Origin: Agrypnia vestita
Taxonomy: Eukaryota; Arthropoda; Insecta; Trichoptera; Phryganeidae
Assembly (NCBI GenBank): GCA_016648135.1
Contig: JADDOH010000323.1
Location: 1 to 64,000 of the forward strand
Direction of reading: 5' to 3'
Length of the DNA: 64,000 bases
Part shown: positions 1-11,485 of the stretch, one piece after another
Numbering within the stretch: position 1 is the stretch's first letter
Layout: each line of letters starts with the position of its first letter
Translations under genes and position numbers: made by a program
Notes under the pieces: generated by a model
What the model saw: the letters and a program-made list of their open reading frames with translations, nothing else
Databases searched by the model: none
What the model was told of the DNA's origin: nothing

Positions 1-557
1 ATCCTGTACGATAATCGGAAGCGCTCATCGCAATGGCTGAACCCTGCCGAACCAGCCAAACCATGCCCCAAGCGAAAATTGACTCCAAAAAAGTTACTTG
101 TGAGCGTTTGGTGGACTAGTGCTGGTGTCGTTACTACAGCTTTCTTAAATCTGGCTAGACGATTACGGCAGATGTCTATTGTCAGCAACTGCAAACCATG
201 ATGGACAAGCTAGCTGCTAAACAACCGAGGCTGGTTAATCGCTCTAGGCCACTGCTGCTTCATGATAACGCTAGACCACACACTGCACAACAGACGGCTA
301 CCAAATTAGAGGAGCTTCAATTGGAATGTCTAAGACATCCACCGGACTCTCCGGACCTTGCCCCAACAGATTACCATTTTTTTCGAAATTTGGATAACTT
401 CTTGCAAAGGAAAAAATTCAACTCGGATGGGGCAGTCCAAACCGCCTTCAAAGATTTTATTGATTCCCGTCCGAATGGTTTTTTTAGTAAAGGGATCGAT
501 GAACTACCTATGAGATGGCAAAAGTGCATAGATAGCAATGGTACATACTTTGATTAA
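1..557 (+). pseudogene. mariner transposase, C-terminal part, frameshifted with stop
   Basis: The reading frame covers the DD34D catalytic domain. It shows HDNARPHT (second aspartate) and, 34 residues later, the third aspartate in SPDLAPTDYHFF; the first aspartate (CDEKW) lies just before the window edge. The frame is broken near 131, where the complete copy reads gttcac and this one reads gttac (one base lost), and again by an in-frame TAG at 156-158 that replaces a glutamine codon. After that it is open to the TAA at 555-557. It cannot make a full transposase, but the ends could still be mobilised in trans. Confidence 0.9.
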
Positions 558-634
558 ATAAATATATTATAATAAAAAAAATCGGCTTTATGTTCCTCCC
601 ATACTAAACGCCAATTTCATACGTAAGGACCTAA
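1..634 (+). mobile_element. mariner (DD34D) transposon, 3' part, cut by window edge
   Basis: This is the 3' portion of the same mariner that is complete at 15500-16784. It ends in a terminal inverted repeat at 606-634 that matches the full copy except for one base (ACGTAAGG instead of ATGTAAGG), followed by a TA at 635-636, the expected mariner target duplication. The 5' half lies outside the window, so whether this copy has both ends is unknown. The terminal repeat begins TTAGGTCCTTAC when read inward, a type I associate with cecropia-like mariners of Lepidoptera; that link is from memory. Confidence 0.92.
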
Positions 635-636
635 TA

Positions 637-1357
637 TTCAAATCTATCCTAGTTATTCTCGTAAACTCTGGATACATCGAGAGAGCGACATTAGCTATAT
701 ATTAGGAAATATATTAATTAATTAACTCGGAGAACGATATGTCTCTTATTTATAATCTTAAAATATTACTACGTAACAAACTGATTTCATTCGTTTTACT
801 AAATATTATGCAAATATTTTGGTGGATAAAACCGAATTATTCAGTGAATTAATTATAATATTTAAGGTATCTCGTTTGCTTTTATTCGTATTTTTAATTA
901 CGCTGTAATTATTATTTTATTATTAAACAAAAAAGTTTTCCTTTCGAATGCATGTCGATAACATTTGAATGAATAATAAATAAGAAATGTGCGAACAAAA
1001 TCCCAGGGGATATTAAGGAATCTATTACTTCTGGTTCCAGGATTTTACGGTCTGCGGACTGCTCTAATAAATAAATCTTTAACCATAATAACACTCAATT
1101 TTCTCATTTTTTGCGATTTTTTTCATGAAAAACCTAAACTTGAAAATATGTACTAGGTATTAAGTAATCGGGAAATTTTTGTCGTATTTTGATAAATATT
1201 TGTTTATAAAATTATAAATTTTGCAGGCACCTTTCTTGGAATCTTTATTATAGTGTATACCTACTTATATGTAACTGTGAAAGTATATTTCTTGTGAAAA
1301 TATATTTTTCAACCTAACTAACTTTTAGGTTCGTATTTTATTCTAACTATAAGGTTC
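637..1357. other. unassigned AT-rich stretch
   Basis: I see no gene, exon motif or recognisable repeat here. Open frames are short and AT-driven. Confidence 0.4.
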
Positions 1358-1401
1358 GTTAGGTTAGGTTACTACATATTAACTAATTTACCTAACCTAA
1401 C
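1358..1401. repeat. inverted repeat with TTAGG-like arms
   Basis: The arms GTTAGGTTAGGT (1358-1369) and ACCTAACCTAAC (1390-1401) are perfect reverse complements around a 20-base loop. The arms contain two units of the insect telomeric motif TTAGG separated by one base, so they are not a true telomeric array. Confidence 0.7.
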
Positions 1402-1620
1402 ATAATAAGACATTAAAATAATAAGACACCTAAATCAGATATTCGTGATGTTTAAAAGATGTTAGCAGTATTTTTTATAAATTCTAATGTGACAATTGTG
1501 CGATTTTGACGGCAAGTGTCAAAAATCTCGCGTATTATGCACGCGCTCCGACTTAGATGATAGTTTAAACTATTGTTGCCAAATATCATCTAAATTGATA
1601 AAACCAGCCCTTAACCATGT
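1402..1620. other. AT-rich flank with a short palindrome
   Basis: No gene is visible. A perfect 14-base palindrome ATAGTTTAAACTAT lies near 1559-1572, inside a slightly longer imperfect inverted repeat (TAGATGATA ... TATCATCTA). Confidence 0.4.
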
Positions 1621-2017
1621 TCGTGTCACCATTCACGGTGAAATATGAAAAAATGTGAAAAATGTGTGTAATCATCGTGTCACCATTCACGGTGATATGA
1701 AAAAATGTGAAAAATGTGTGTAATCATCGTGTCACCATTCACGGTGATATGAAAAAATGTGAAAATTGTGTGTAATCATCGTGTCACCATTCACGGTGAT
1801 ATGAAAAAATGTGAAAATTGTGTGTAATCATCGTGTCACCATTCACGGTGATATGAAAAAATGTGAAAAATGTGTGTAATCATCGTGTCACCATTCACGG
1901 TGATATGAAAAAATGTGAAAAATGTGTGTAATCATCGTGTCACCATTCACGGTGATATGAAAAAATGTGAAAATTGTGTGTAATCATCGTGTCACCATTC
2001 ACGGTGATATGAAAAAA
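1621..2017 (+). repeat. 52-bp minisatellite, seven full units plus a partial
   Basis: Units start at 1621, 1675, 1727, 1779, 1831, 1883, 1935 and 1987. The first is 54 bp because of a two-base insertion (ggtgaaatatg), the next six are 52 bp, and the last stops after about 31 bp. Each unit contains CACCATTCACGGTG, whose outer CACC/GGTG pair is complementary. Differences between units are limited to GTGAAAAATG versus GTGAAAATTG, so the array is young or has been homogenised. No reading frame runs through it. Confidence 0.95.
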
Positions 2018-2596
2018 TAAAGGCCTATTTTTGATAGTGTTTTATTTTAACCCTTACAAAAATAAATTTATAATTATTCTCAGTGGAGTATTTAGTTTCT
2101 GTATTTAAAAAAGTTACCGTTTATTAAATTTTGTTTTTACCAGCATATTTTCAGAAATTTCACAAATAAACTTATATAAAGTTTCAGTTCAAAATAATAT
2201 CGTATTTACAGATACTTTAATGAAAATATTTCAATTCTCAATCTGATTTATAAATAGTTTCTCAATGTTGGAATAGCAGTGTATTGAATATCATCGCTCG
2301 GTCGTTAGCCGTACGGTTTCCAGCGCAATATTGAAACAAGAAATCGCTTTGAATATTTATTATTTGCGACAAGAGAAATATTTATTTCAGCGCATTGCAA
2401 ACTAAAAAGGTATATTATTTTGTAAAAATATAGTATAAAACGTGGCATAATATAAAATTATCTATACCTTACAAATGAGGTTACCGTGCTACCTTTTTTA
2501 CCACAGACCATAAAATTGTAGGAACTGAAAACCTAAAAACAGGATAAACTAAACCTCTTAACAAGGGATTGGGTCAAAGCGCTAGTTATTTGTACT
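2018..2596. other. unassigned AT-rich stretch
   Basis: I see no gene or clear repeat between the minisatellite and the palindromic element. Confidence 0.4.
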
Positions 2597-3100
2597 TATA
2601 CAGGGTTATTTGTAAAACATTAATAACCTCGCAGGAATATATTCCTGCCTTGATTGTGAGGCGAAAATGTTCAAGCTATTATGACCTAATATCAATAGTT
2701 ATGGAGATATGCGACATAAAACTTTGCATTTTTTTTCAATATTTCTGACTTATATTTTGTAAAACGTTGGACTATCATTACAGTAACTTATATCAAATAT
2801 AAAAAATTCATTCCCTTTAATACAAGTCAAATAAAATAATAAAAACCTTCGAATTCCAATTGGAAAACATTCCAATTGGAATTTTTTCAGGGTTTTTATC
2901 ATGTTATTTAACTTGTATTAAAACGAATTAATTTTTCGTAATCGATATAAGTTACTATAATGATAGGCTAGCGTTTTACAAAAAATATTGAAAAAAAAAT
3001 GCAAACTTTGATGTCGCATAGCTTGAACATTTTCGACTCATAATCAAGGCAGGAATATAGTCCTGCGAGGTTATTAATGTTTTACAAATAACTCTGTATA
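2597..3100. mobile_element. palindromic MITE, about 500 bp, TA flanks
   Basis: The two halves are reverse complements of each other along almost the whole length, from TATACAGGGTTATTTG at the left end to AAATAACTCTGTATA at the right. The centre has perfect arms at 2852-2864 and 2871-2883 around a six-base loop. The element has no coding capacity. TA dinucleotides at both ends fit a Tc1/mariner-type non-autonomous element; the exact superfamily is an inference. Confidence 0.85.
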
Positions 3101-3160
3101 ATTAAAATAAAGTAATAAAAACTAACTTTTAAATAGACGTTGATTTTAAGCGACATAGAT

Positions 3161-3688
3161 AGAAGATCGGAGCTGCAGCCGGCGTTCTACGTTCTCTATA
3201 TAGTGCGGTGATAAGAAAATCCGCTTGTGTCAAGACAAAACTGAGTTTTTTTAAATCAATGTAAAGGCCCATTTTAATATATGGCCATCAAATTTGAATC
3301 CTGATGGAGAAAGTGAGAGCAAAGATCCAGTCTGCGCCATGAGTTTATTAAAGGATGTAGCGAGAGTCATACTGAAGGACAGAGTGAAAAGTGCCGACAT
3401 AGGGCACACACTTGGCATGGAACCTCTACTCCTACATATAGAAAAATCACTAATGTGGTGGCTTGGACATGTGCTAAGAATGCCAGAGGAACGAATACCA
3501 AGAAGAATCCTCTTGGCAAACCCGAAAGGAAGACGGCCGGTAGATCGCCCCAGATTAAGCCGGGAGAAGCAGTAAAATATGTGTATAAAAACAGAACGGT
3601 TGACTCACGCGGAAGCAGCGTAAGACACGGGGATATGGGAGCACCTTGTCGAGTCTTTGGGCCCTCGACCCTACTAGGACAAGGATGA
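3161..3688 (+). pseudogene. non-LTR retrotransposon, C-terminal RT fragment
   Basis: Three frames together read as the end of an insect LINE polyprotein. 3165-3290 gives IGAAAGVLRSLYSAV and then LIYG. 3294-3575 gives DVARVILKDRVKSADIG followed by LGHVLRMPEERIPRR and GRRPVDRPR, the region after the RT palm that is common in RTE-like elements. A second frame carries on to the end of the element, which finishes in a short GATGATGAT tail near 3685, as RTE-like elements often do. An in-frame TAA and at least two frame changes make it dead. It is 5'-truncated, as usual for LINEs. RTE is my best guess for the clade. Confidence 0.75.
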
Positions 3689-6366
3689 TGATATGTTTTT
3701 TTTTTAAATTTTAAAATTTATATCTTTAAGACTTTATACTTTTTAAAAGTGTTTCTTTGAAGTTATGATAATTGTTTCAATATTATCAAGCTCGTAGTAA
3801 TTTTTGTAAGGAAGTCAAATGTATTGGAACTAGTCGTGGAACCAGACCATGCATCAAAAAAATTATGTTGGTTCATGTCTTTATATTTTGGTGCTTTTTG
3901 GTACCATCAACACTGTTGACGATTTTTTGACCTTAGCGAAGATTTTTTTTTTTAAATAAAAAGAATGCGGTGGGTGTCTATTCACTTACTTTTTTCCAGA
4001 GCGAGATTAGCGATAACCCGGGCGATCAGTGTTTCTAACGCGTGTGTGATGCCAATGACGAGCAGATTAATAAAGCAAGGTTACGTTTACGCGAGATATT
4101 TGTAGCAGAAATTTATCGAAAGTGTTACCCAGCGATAAAAAAGAAATTATAGATGAGTTATAAATTACGAAACAGTGTGATTTAAATAATAGTTTATTAA
4201 TTTTATTTGTGTTAATATTAAAATACAAATAATAATAATAATGAAGAGGCAAATCCTCGACAATGTTACATGTTACACAATGATATATAATGATATACTA
4301 TGATATATGATGATATACAATGATAATATCCATAAAAAACGATATCTTATTCAGATATATGCCTGTTTCACATATTATTATTTGCGAAGACCTTAAATCT
4401 TATGTTACATATTCATTATCCTTTTCAATTAACCTTTCATAAAAATATATAACATTTTTTAATAAATATTTTTAATTACGAACGATACGTACGAAAACCG
4501 CACTGAATTATGTTAAAAAATAATTGAGATACGAAATTATTTAAATATTTTCTAAAATTTAATTTCGGAGCTCCGAACAGGAAGCGATACACGTAATTAA
4601 CTCCGCCCTGTGTCTACCAACCCCCTCCCTCCGAGGGTGGGCCAATCAGAATGCTCGTTTATATGGCCACAGCGCAAACAATAAGTATCTAATTCACGTA
4701 ATTGCGTCATGAAAGATATAATATTAATAACTTTTAATCTAAATTACCAATTATAAATTTTTACTTGGAAATGTACGCAATTATGCATCGTTAGTATTTT
4801 GGACTCTTGGTGAAATAAATAATAGCGTAATACACCAAAGTGCTCATTCGTTTTTTTTAATTGAACAGGCTCAATATATTTGTAACTTTTGGCACACCCA
4901 GGTACAAAAATAACACCGAGTTCGATAGAGGATTATGGTAACACCTATTTTTAAACATTTCGTTATCCTTTTCATTAATAAGAAGTGCTTAATTGGATGT
5001 GATTAAATAAAAAGGCGGAATCATCATTTTTTAACAAACTCAGTCACGCAGTCAGTACTTTTAAATAAGCCGAACTTTACTAAAATTTCTACGAAATAAA
5101 AATATTATCCCGATTATCTCAATAATAATATTTTAGTTGTCTATCTGTGTCTGTCCGTAACTTCCTGTATCGTCCATAGGGCTAACGACCTCTCATACAT
5201 CTGACTCTAAGTCATTTCTTTACACAATGTAGAAAAATAGGTTCTGATTAAGCTTGGCAAATCTTATTTTTACCGAGCACTCTTCAAGACCAACTGAGCA
5301 ATTATTTAACAATAATCGCGATGTATATGAGTCTTAAAATTATTTTAACGAAATTCTTGAAATATTTCATATATTTCGTATATCAGAGTGGACCAATGCT
5401 CTCGTCAGAAATCGAATCTGAATCCGACTCCTTTGATAAAAATATATGTTCTATTTTAATTAATAAATAACTATAATTGATTATTTTGTCTATAATATAA
5501 AAATCTATTTTAATTACTCTATAATATATGTGTCATGAGTATGTAACAAATTTAACGGAGTCTGGTGCGAGACCGAATCATCGCTAATGCATTTATGTGG
5601 GCGGTCATTTCGTAAGACTCTCTTGGCCCGCGCACACAAATACACGCAAACACCGAGACACATCACACATTTCTTCTCTATAATTGTTTTTGACGTTGCA
5701 ATCCACAGATTGCTAGATTAGCTTCTATAAATAATATGATTAATTCAGAAAAATAATACATTTACGTATCCTAAGCAATAAAATGTGTGTGGCTTTTGTA
5801 TGCTAGACATGACGATGTTTGTTCTCATTATAACGTAATTTATTTATTTAAATCAGTTAACCATTTCACCCATCTACGACCTGACACTTAGGTACGTGTG
5901 AGTACACGAAAGCTGTACTCGAATGGAATCCATACAATGCCATTATAAACTTTTGATTTGTTTTCCTGTTAGGAGGATTACTATCCCTGTCTTTTGATAA
6001 GTATTTTTCTTTCTAATATAAATATGTTGTATTCTGATAATTCGTGCTCTTATATGTACTTAACTTTTTACATCCATATTATAAACTTGTGTTTGATTAT
6101 TTCCGAAAAATAAATAAATAAAGTGTTTAGTTGGAACTTACCCTTGGGAGAATGTGTTACCAATACGTGGAAAAATATATGTTTTTGATAGGCAATTTTT
6201 GTTTTATATACATATTTACACATCTAATTTATAATGAAGTTTTGCAACAGTAGTAAATTAACAAATAAATGTCAATTATGCTCTATCTTGTCATTATGTA
6301 ATATGATTTCAGAATTTTATTTTTTAGCTTAAATGAAAGGAAAGTTTGTGTGAGAAGTCGAAATAA
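3689..6366. other. unassigned AT-rich stretch with weak simple repeats
   Basis: No coding exon was recognised. 4265-4330 holds degenerate ATGATATA-type repeats. 4610-4680 is more GC-rich, with a GCCAATCAG box followed by TTTATATGG; this resembles a promoter only loosely. 5128-5175 resembles the repeats at 37317-37390 and 47545-47625 (GTCTGTCCGTAAC), probably an old transposon end. Confidence 0.4.
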
Positions 6367-7517
6367 AAACGATAGTTATCAGTTATAGAGGAAGTAGACA
6401 TTTAAATTTGAAAAAAAAAATTGAATGCACTTAATTTATCCGATTTCATGTTTTAATTTATGAAGTTTTGCTTATTTGTAGAAAGTTTTAATATTATAAC
6501 TTTTTAATAAGCCATCAACAACAAGTGTTTTTTGTGAGCCCGACAATTTTTATAGCAAAATTAATTTACTTTAAAGAACATCTGCTGAGTACATAGTTGT
6601 ATTGTTTTAGACACATAATCCGAATCGATTATTTTTAAGGGTAGGGATTTTCAAGGAAGGAAGTGATTTCCGAGATATACATTTTGCTAGTACGAGATTT
6701 CTCGGAAATATCTCTCGGCATTCGTAGTCCCCATATTCACCATGTTTTAGGCAAATCTTACCTTATATTACGCTTATTGTACATAAAATATCAAAAATAA
6801 CTCTAGATGTTCAGCTCGTCAATCGTGTAAGAATCTTCCTGGCAGCGGTTAAAATGAAATAGATAATAGTTAATAATTTAATACCTTCGGTTTGTCTTTT
6901 TATAATTAATATTTCTATGATTTTAGGTATTTTTTAAAATTGAAACGATAGTTATCAGTTATAGAGGAAGTAGACATTTAAATTTGAAAAAAAAATTGAA
7001 TGCACTTAATTTATCCGATTTCATGTTTTAATTTATGAAGTTTTGCTTATTTGTAGAAAGTTTTAATATTATAACTTTTTAATAAGCCATCAACAACAAG
7101 TGTTTTTTGTGAGCCCGACAATTTTTATAGCAAAATTAATTTACTTTAAAGAACATCTGCTGAGTACATAGTTGTATTGTTTTAGACACATAATCCGAAT
7201 CGATTATTTTTAAGGGTAGGGATTTTCAAGGAAGGAAGTGATTTCCGAGATATACATTTTGCTAGTACGAGATTTCTCGGAAATATCTCTCGGCATTCGT
7301 AGTCCCCATATTCACCATGTTTTAGGCAAATCTTACCTTATATTACGCTTATTGTACATAAAATATCGAAAATAACTCTAGATGTTCAGCTCGTCAATCG
7401 TGTAAGAATCTTCCTGGCAGCGGTTAAAATGAAATAGATAATAGTTAATAATTTAATACCTTCGGTTTGTCTTTTTATAATTAATATTTCTATGATTTTA
7501 GGTATTTTTTAAAATTG
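6367..7517. repeat. direct tandem duplication, two 576/575-bp copies
   Basis: Copy 1 is 6367-6942 and copy 2 is 6943-7517, head to tail with no spacer. I find only two differences: the A-run after AAATTTG is 10 bases in copy 1 and 9 in copy 2, and AATATCAAAAAT in copy 1 is AATATCGAAAAT in copy 2. Both copies carry the hairpin ATTTCCGAGA ... TCTCGGAAAT (6666-6675 and 6700-6709 in copy 1). No gene is visible inside. The junction shares only the bases AAA, so this looks like a recent segmental event rather than an old satellite. Confidence 0.97.
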
Positions 7518-7564
7518 AAAATGTGATCATGTTGTACTGTGAATTGTCGCACCAATGTTCCTAT

Positions 7565-7662
7565 GATTTTCAAACTTAGCTAAATGATTTTTCTATGAAA
7601 ATATTTATGATCAACTTGCTGGTAAACACAGGATCACTAGACGAGAGTAATAACCACTAGAC
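7565..7662 (-). mobile_element. SINE family B, decayed fragment
   Basis: Reads like the reverse complement of the tRNA-derived SINE at 32795-32984: TTTTCAAACTTAGCTAAA, then AACTTGCTGG, then GGATCACTAGACGAGAGT and AACCAC. Divergence and small deletions are evident. Confidence 0.65.
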
Positions 7663-9940
7663 TTCTTGACAAGCTATTATTTGTTCTGTTTGGTACAACT
7701 GAACATATTATACCAGCGGGTTTAGTCTCTTTTTTACCAATCTCAGGATAATCATAAATTCAGAATTTATGTCCGAGACAAAATCCCAAAACGTGTAGGT
7801 ACATATTATTGAAATCTATCAAAAATAAATCTCTGAAATTTATATAATTGTATCTCTTTTTGTTAACACGGACCATCAAACATACTACAGCAACAGTTAA
7901 CAAAAAAAAATTTTCCTCGAAATGTTGCATCAAATACAAAATATTTATTATGTCGTATAAACTCTCGTACTACTATCATGGTTCGTAGAATTTTTCCAAT
8001 TCTTAGATTTTCTGCGGATTTTGCTATCGTCTCCTTCAGAATGTGTAGAAATAAAATAATATTTAACAGTTTGAAATTCATTTTTATATCAGTTCGTACC
8101 TAAAAGGCTATTATGATTTTTCGCATTGCAAAACTTTCTATCTTGCTTCTGGCTCTCAGTAATAATGGGGCCCTAAAGCGAATGGGCCACATTAGACTTT
8201 AGTTTGCGCTGAATCTCTTGATGCGTATTATTATTTTAAATTGGCCCATCATGGTACCTTTTGCCCTCAAAGTGTGCGAATTACCTATAATCTCGGGATT
8301 CGGCTTTTGTGAAAGCGTCTTTGTCAGTTTTTTTCATATTCTTGATTCACAATAACGTTTTATTGCTGACGACAGATGTTCATTTGATGACGCGGCATTA
8401 GCACTTAAACTGAGCCGTGAAGCAAGCTTACCTATAAGATAAAATAGCGCATTTGAATATCTCGCCATTTACTTATCAATGAAATAAACACATTTTACAC
8501 CATTTGCACCATGAAAAAAATAAAGATGCTGCTTATATATTTCTTCTTTTAAGCCTTTCAACTTATTTTTTATTAATGTTATATTTTATTAATTGTAGGT
8601 ACCTGCATATTTGTTTTTATTTCTTTATTTATTGTTTTTTTTTCAAATAACTCACTCACATACTAATACTACAACAAAAATATGTTTTATATTATATATA
8701 TATAAGATACCCAACCTACATTTAAATTTTTACATATTTTATATATTAAATAGTATTATGCGTCCATCCTGCCAAAGATAAAGTTTACGACAAAGCAACC
8801 GCAAACTATTAAATGCTTTTGATAGTATGTTTCGGTATAGAGCTTTAATGTGAAAATAATTTTTTCCGTAAAAATACTTTATAATAAAAATGTAAATAAA
8901 TTTTATAGGTTATACAATTGTTCGTTCCAGCCCCCTAAAAGGACTTCCCGGATCCAAACTGGAACCGCCGACAAATTAAAAAAAAACCACAATGATTTTA
9001 AATCCACCTTTGCCGGTTGAAATAAACTGACTCGTTTATCGTTCGAAATGATGTTTATCTAACTGTTCCGGATATTTTACTTTACAAAGAGATGCTTTTA
9101 GTTTTCACTTTCGTTGCTAATGTCATCTTTAGAAAACTAAAACACGAAATGGGATTTTTAGAAATAGCGAACAAAAGAATAAAGATCAAAAATCATCGAA
9201 GCTCCGTACTCTCTGCATAACTTAATCTAAAAATGCTCTTTGATTGATCGATTCTAAAAAGTGCTCCCGCTTTTCCGAAAATTTTCTCTTATATACCTTT
9301 TGGACATTTATTTTTTCAAAACAAATATAAAATTACAAATATCATGTGTTTTCCAAACATTTCTTCATTCAAAATGTTCAATAATTGAAATATATATTCG
9401 CGAGTTCTTAATCACAAAAAATAATAAAAAAACACAATTTTATTAAATAAATAAAATAGTACATAATATAAAAACAGTATCAATTTAGAAGACATTTTCA
9501 TTGTGTACAGCGTTTGCCAAATTATTTGTAAAACATTTAAGTTATATAAATCTCCTAAAGAATGAAATATTTTGGAAGTAAAAACAATAAAAACAGATAT
9601 TTACAAAGAGCACCGTTATTCGTAAAAAGGTTTTATTTTATAATCAAAAACAATTCAATCCGGTAATTTAATTGATGTTATACAATTCGTATAAGGACTA
9701 ACTGAACCTTTGACCTTTTTGTAATGGATTTATGTATGTTAATGTAAAAGTTTAGGTTTAATATAAACTCATTCATAATATAATTAAGACGATGTACAAA
9801 ACTATAATTATTTTGGTTGAGTTGGTTCCAAGTAAACACGATTTTCAGGTACCGTTTTAAGCACATCACATAAAACAAATATTTATTATGTCCCAGAAGT
9901 AGAAACTTCACCTACAAATTAATAATTAATATAAACTCAC
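7663..9940. other. unassigned; downstream intron of the dpr gene by position
   Basis: I looked on the minus strand for a second Ig-domain exon (expected after 9941, with a Gly-Ser plus Leu-x-Cys start and a Tyr-x-Cys end) and found none. The stretch is AT-rich and without clear repeats. Confidence 0.4.
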
Positions 9941-10034
9941 CCACAACCAATAACGACATGGAGTTTCCCATCGGTGGAGTGGTGCTGACTTGACACTCGT
10001 AAGTACCTGAGTCCCTGTGTTGTGGTGACAGCAC
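9941..10034 (-). CDS. dpr-family Ig protein, internal exon (end of first Ig domain)
   Basis: This 94-bp minus-strand exon encodes VLSPQHRDSGTYECQVSTTP and then PMGNSMSLLVV: strands E to G of a V-type Ig domain with the D-x-G-x-Y-x-C signature carrying the second disulphide cysteine. It begins after a TTTTGTTCCAG acceptor and ends in GTGG before GTGAGT. It enters in phase 0, matching the exon at 14271-14387, and leaves in phase 1, where dpr genes typically split the codon after the VV of the domain end. Dpr proteins are neuronal surface receptors that bind DIP partners during synaptic wiring. The following Ig2 exon is not in view. I cannot say which dpr paralogue this is. Confidence 0.88.
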
Positions 10035-10469
10035 CTGGAACAAAACGTTAGTAAACATTAATAAAGCGATTGCCAAACTGAAGATGACGACCAACAGATA
10101 ATTTATTTTTAAAAAAAATAGTGACGCGTACAATAAATATGTTAAAAATATTTTTAATTTATACATATTTCAAATCAAGCTTGAGCTATTAGATTTACCA
10201 CTATTTTTTCTAGTCTAGTTTTTAAAACTCAACCATTTTTCGGTTATTTTTAATATTTTTTGATATATGAAAAATTGTATTTTTCCCATCTACCTACAAA
10301 TCCCCTTTGTTCCACATCTCCTTCCTTCTTCCTTCAAATCTGCACCCGAGACGGTTGCATTTGTGCCATCTTTGTGCAAAACCTACTTTACGAAGTGTTT
10401 TCCTGTCTGCTTGACATAACAGAAATAATAATAATTTTTCGTATGGGCCATTTCAAATAATTATATTCA
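10035..10469. other. dpr intron, unassigned part
   Basis: AT-rich intron sequence. 10270-10345 has C-rich text (CTCCTTCTTCCTTC) that may be a decayed minus-strand piece of the family seen at 10470-10735, but it is too weak to call. Confidence 0.35.
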
Positions 10470-10735
10470 ACTAGCTGTTAAGTCGAAAATAAATTTGTTG
10501 GGGAAAACAAAGGTTCCATTTTTTTACAAAGCCTGTAATTAAAACAATTTTTCCATTTCATCAAGGCTAAGATGGATAGGATATCTAGGGAAAAAATTGC
10601 ATATTTTTCCGTCGGGAATATATTGGCAAAATCTGGGTCCATTTAGTCGAGTGGTATAGATTTGTACAGAAAATATATCTGTGGAAAAGGGTGGGTTAAA
10701 TGGGTGGGTCCAATTAAAGGAGCGAAAAACATGAC
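10470..10735 (+). mobile_element. ACTAGCT-type repeat family, one internal unit
   Basis: Shares its head (ACTAGCTGTT, then a GGGGAAAACAAAGGTTCCA-like line) and body (GGATATCTAGGG, AATCTGGGTCCATTTAG, TACAGAAAATATATC) with the longer copies at 30068-30826 and 33161-33519. It carries one internal unit where those have about five and two. It encodes no protein that I can see. The superfamily is unknown; it may be the 3' part of a LINE or a non-autonomous element. Confidence 0.65.
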
Positions 10736-10737
10736 AA

Positions 10738-10852
10738 AACCCCTAGGCCTGAATAAATCACATAAATTAATAGTGACCTCACCGGAAATCGAACCCGGAA
10801 CCCTCGGTGTGAGAAGCTAGTGTCATATCCACTGGGCTACGAGAGCCGCTAT
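10738..10852 (-). mobile_element. tRNA-derived SINE, family A
   Basis: Read on the minus strand it begins GCGGCTCTCGTAGCCCAGTG (polymerase III box A) and continues to GGTTCGATTTCC (box B), then GGTGAGGTCAC and ATTTATGTGATTTATTCAGG. It closely resembles the plus-strand copy at 57845-58022. It is a retroposon inside the dpr intron. Confidence 0.85.
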
Positions 10853-11390
10853 TATTAATAATAAATTAATTATCTAACTTTAAAACCAAGTGAAGTACCT
10901 CTGTTTAATATAATATTTAGGGTTTTGTGAACTTTCTGTGCGACTACGCTGATCTACGATAACGCGGTACCGCGTCTTCTTACCAACCGGGGAACAATTA
11001 TAAGAACGAATCTACAGAGTCCATCAAATTATCTGTTATCAGCAGAGTGACTCCATAGTCTACGAGTTGACATAAAAATGCTTATATTAGTCAATAAGCC
11101 TTGCGCACTTTATTTAAGAAAATCTGTAACCATTTTTCTTGCTTTAAAGAGTATCACTATTTAAATAAACTTCAATCTTTACATTACATATTTCTTACAT
11201 ATGACAATGATCTGTGTTGACGAACATAAGGCACGTGTGTTGTATATGGCACGTATATTAATTTAGCTAGTACGTGAATGATTTACAACTTTTTTATAAT
11301 AGATAACATATGTATAGAATACCAGACTGTTCGTTTTATATTAAGTTTTCTCATACACAAATACATTTTCTTCTACGTGTGCTCGTGAGT
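10853..11390. other. dpr intron, unassigned part
   Basis: I see nothing specific; AT-rich sequence with a few CG-bearing words near 10940-10990. Confidence 0.35.
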
Positions 11391-11485
11391 CAATCGGTTT
11401 CTCGACTACATTTTATAAAATTAATCGGTTTCTTGAACTACATTTTCTAAATGAATTCCATAAAATGTAGTTCAAGAATCCGATT
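11391..11485. repeat. direct plus inverted repeat of ATCGGTTTC...CTACATTTT
   Basis: The 24-base arm at 11423-11446 is the reverse complement of 11462-11485 with one mismatch, separated by 15 bases. The same word, slightly changed (TCAATCGGTTTCTCGACTAC), also occurs directly upstream at 11391. Three related copies thus lie within 95 bp, two direct and one inverted. Confidence 0.8.

Noticed and set aside
1358..1401. Interstitial telomeric repeat
   Set aside because: Each arm has only two TTAGG units, separated by an extra base; it is better described as an inverted repeat.
1621..2017. CRISPR-like array
   Set aside because: Units are contiguous without variable spacers and the sequence is eukaryotic; it is a minisatellite.
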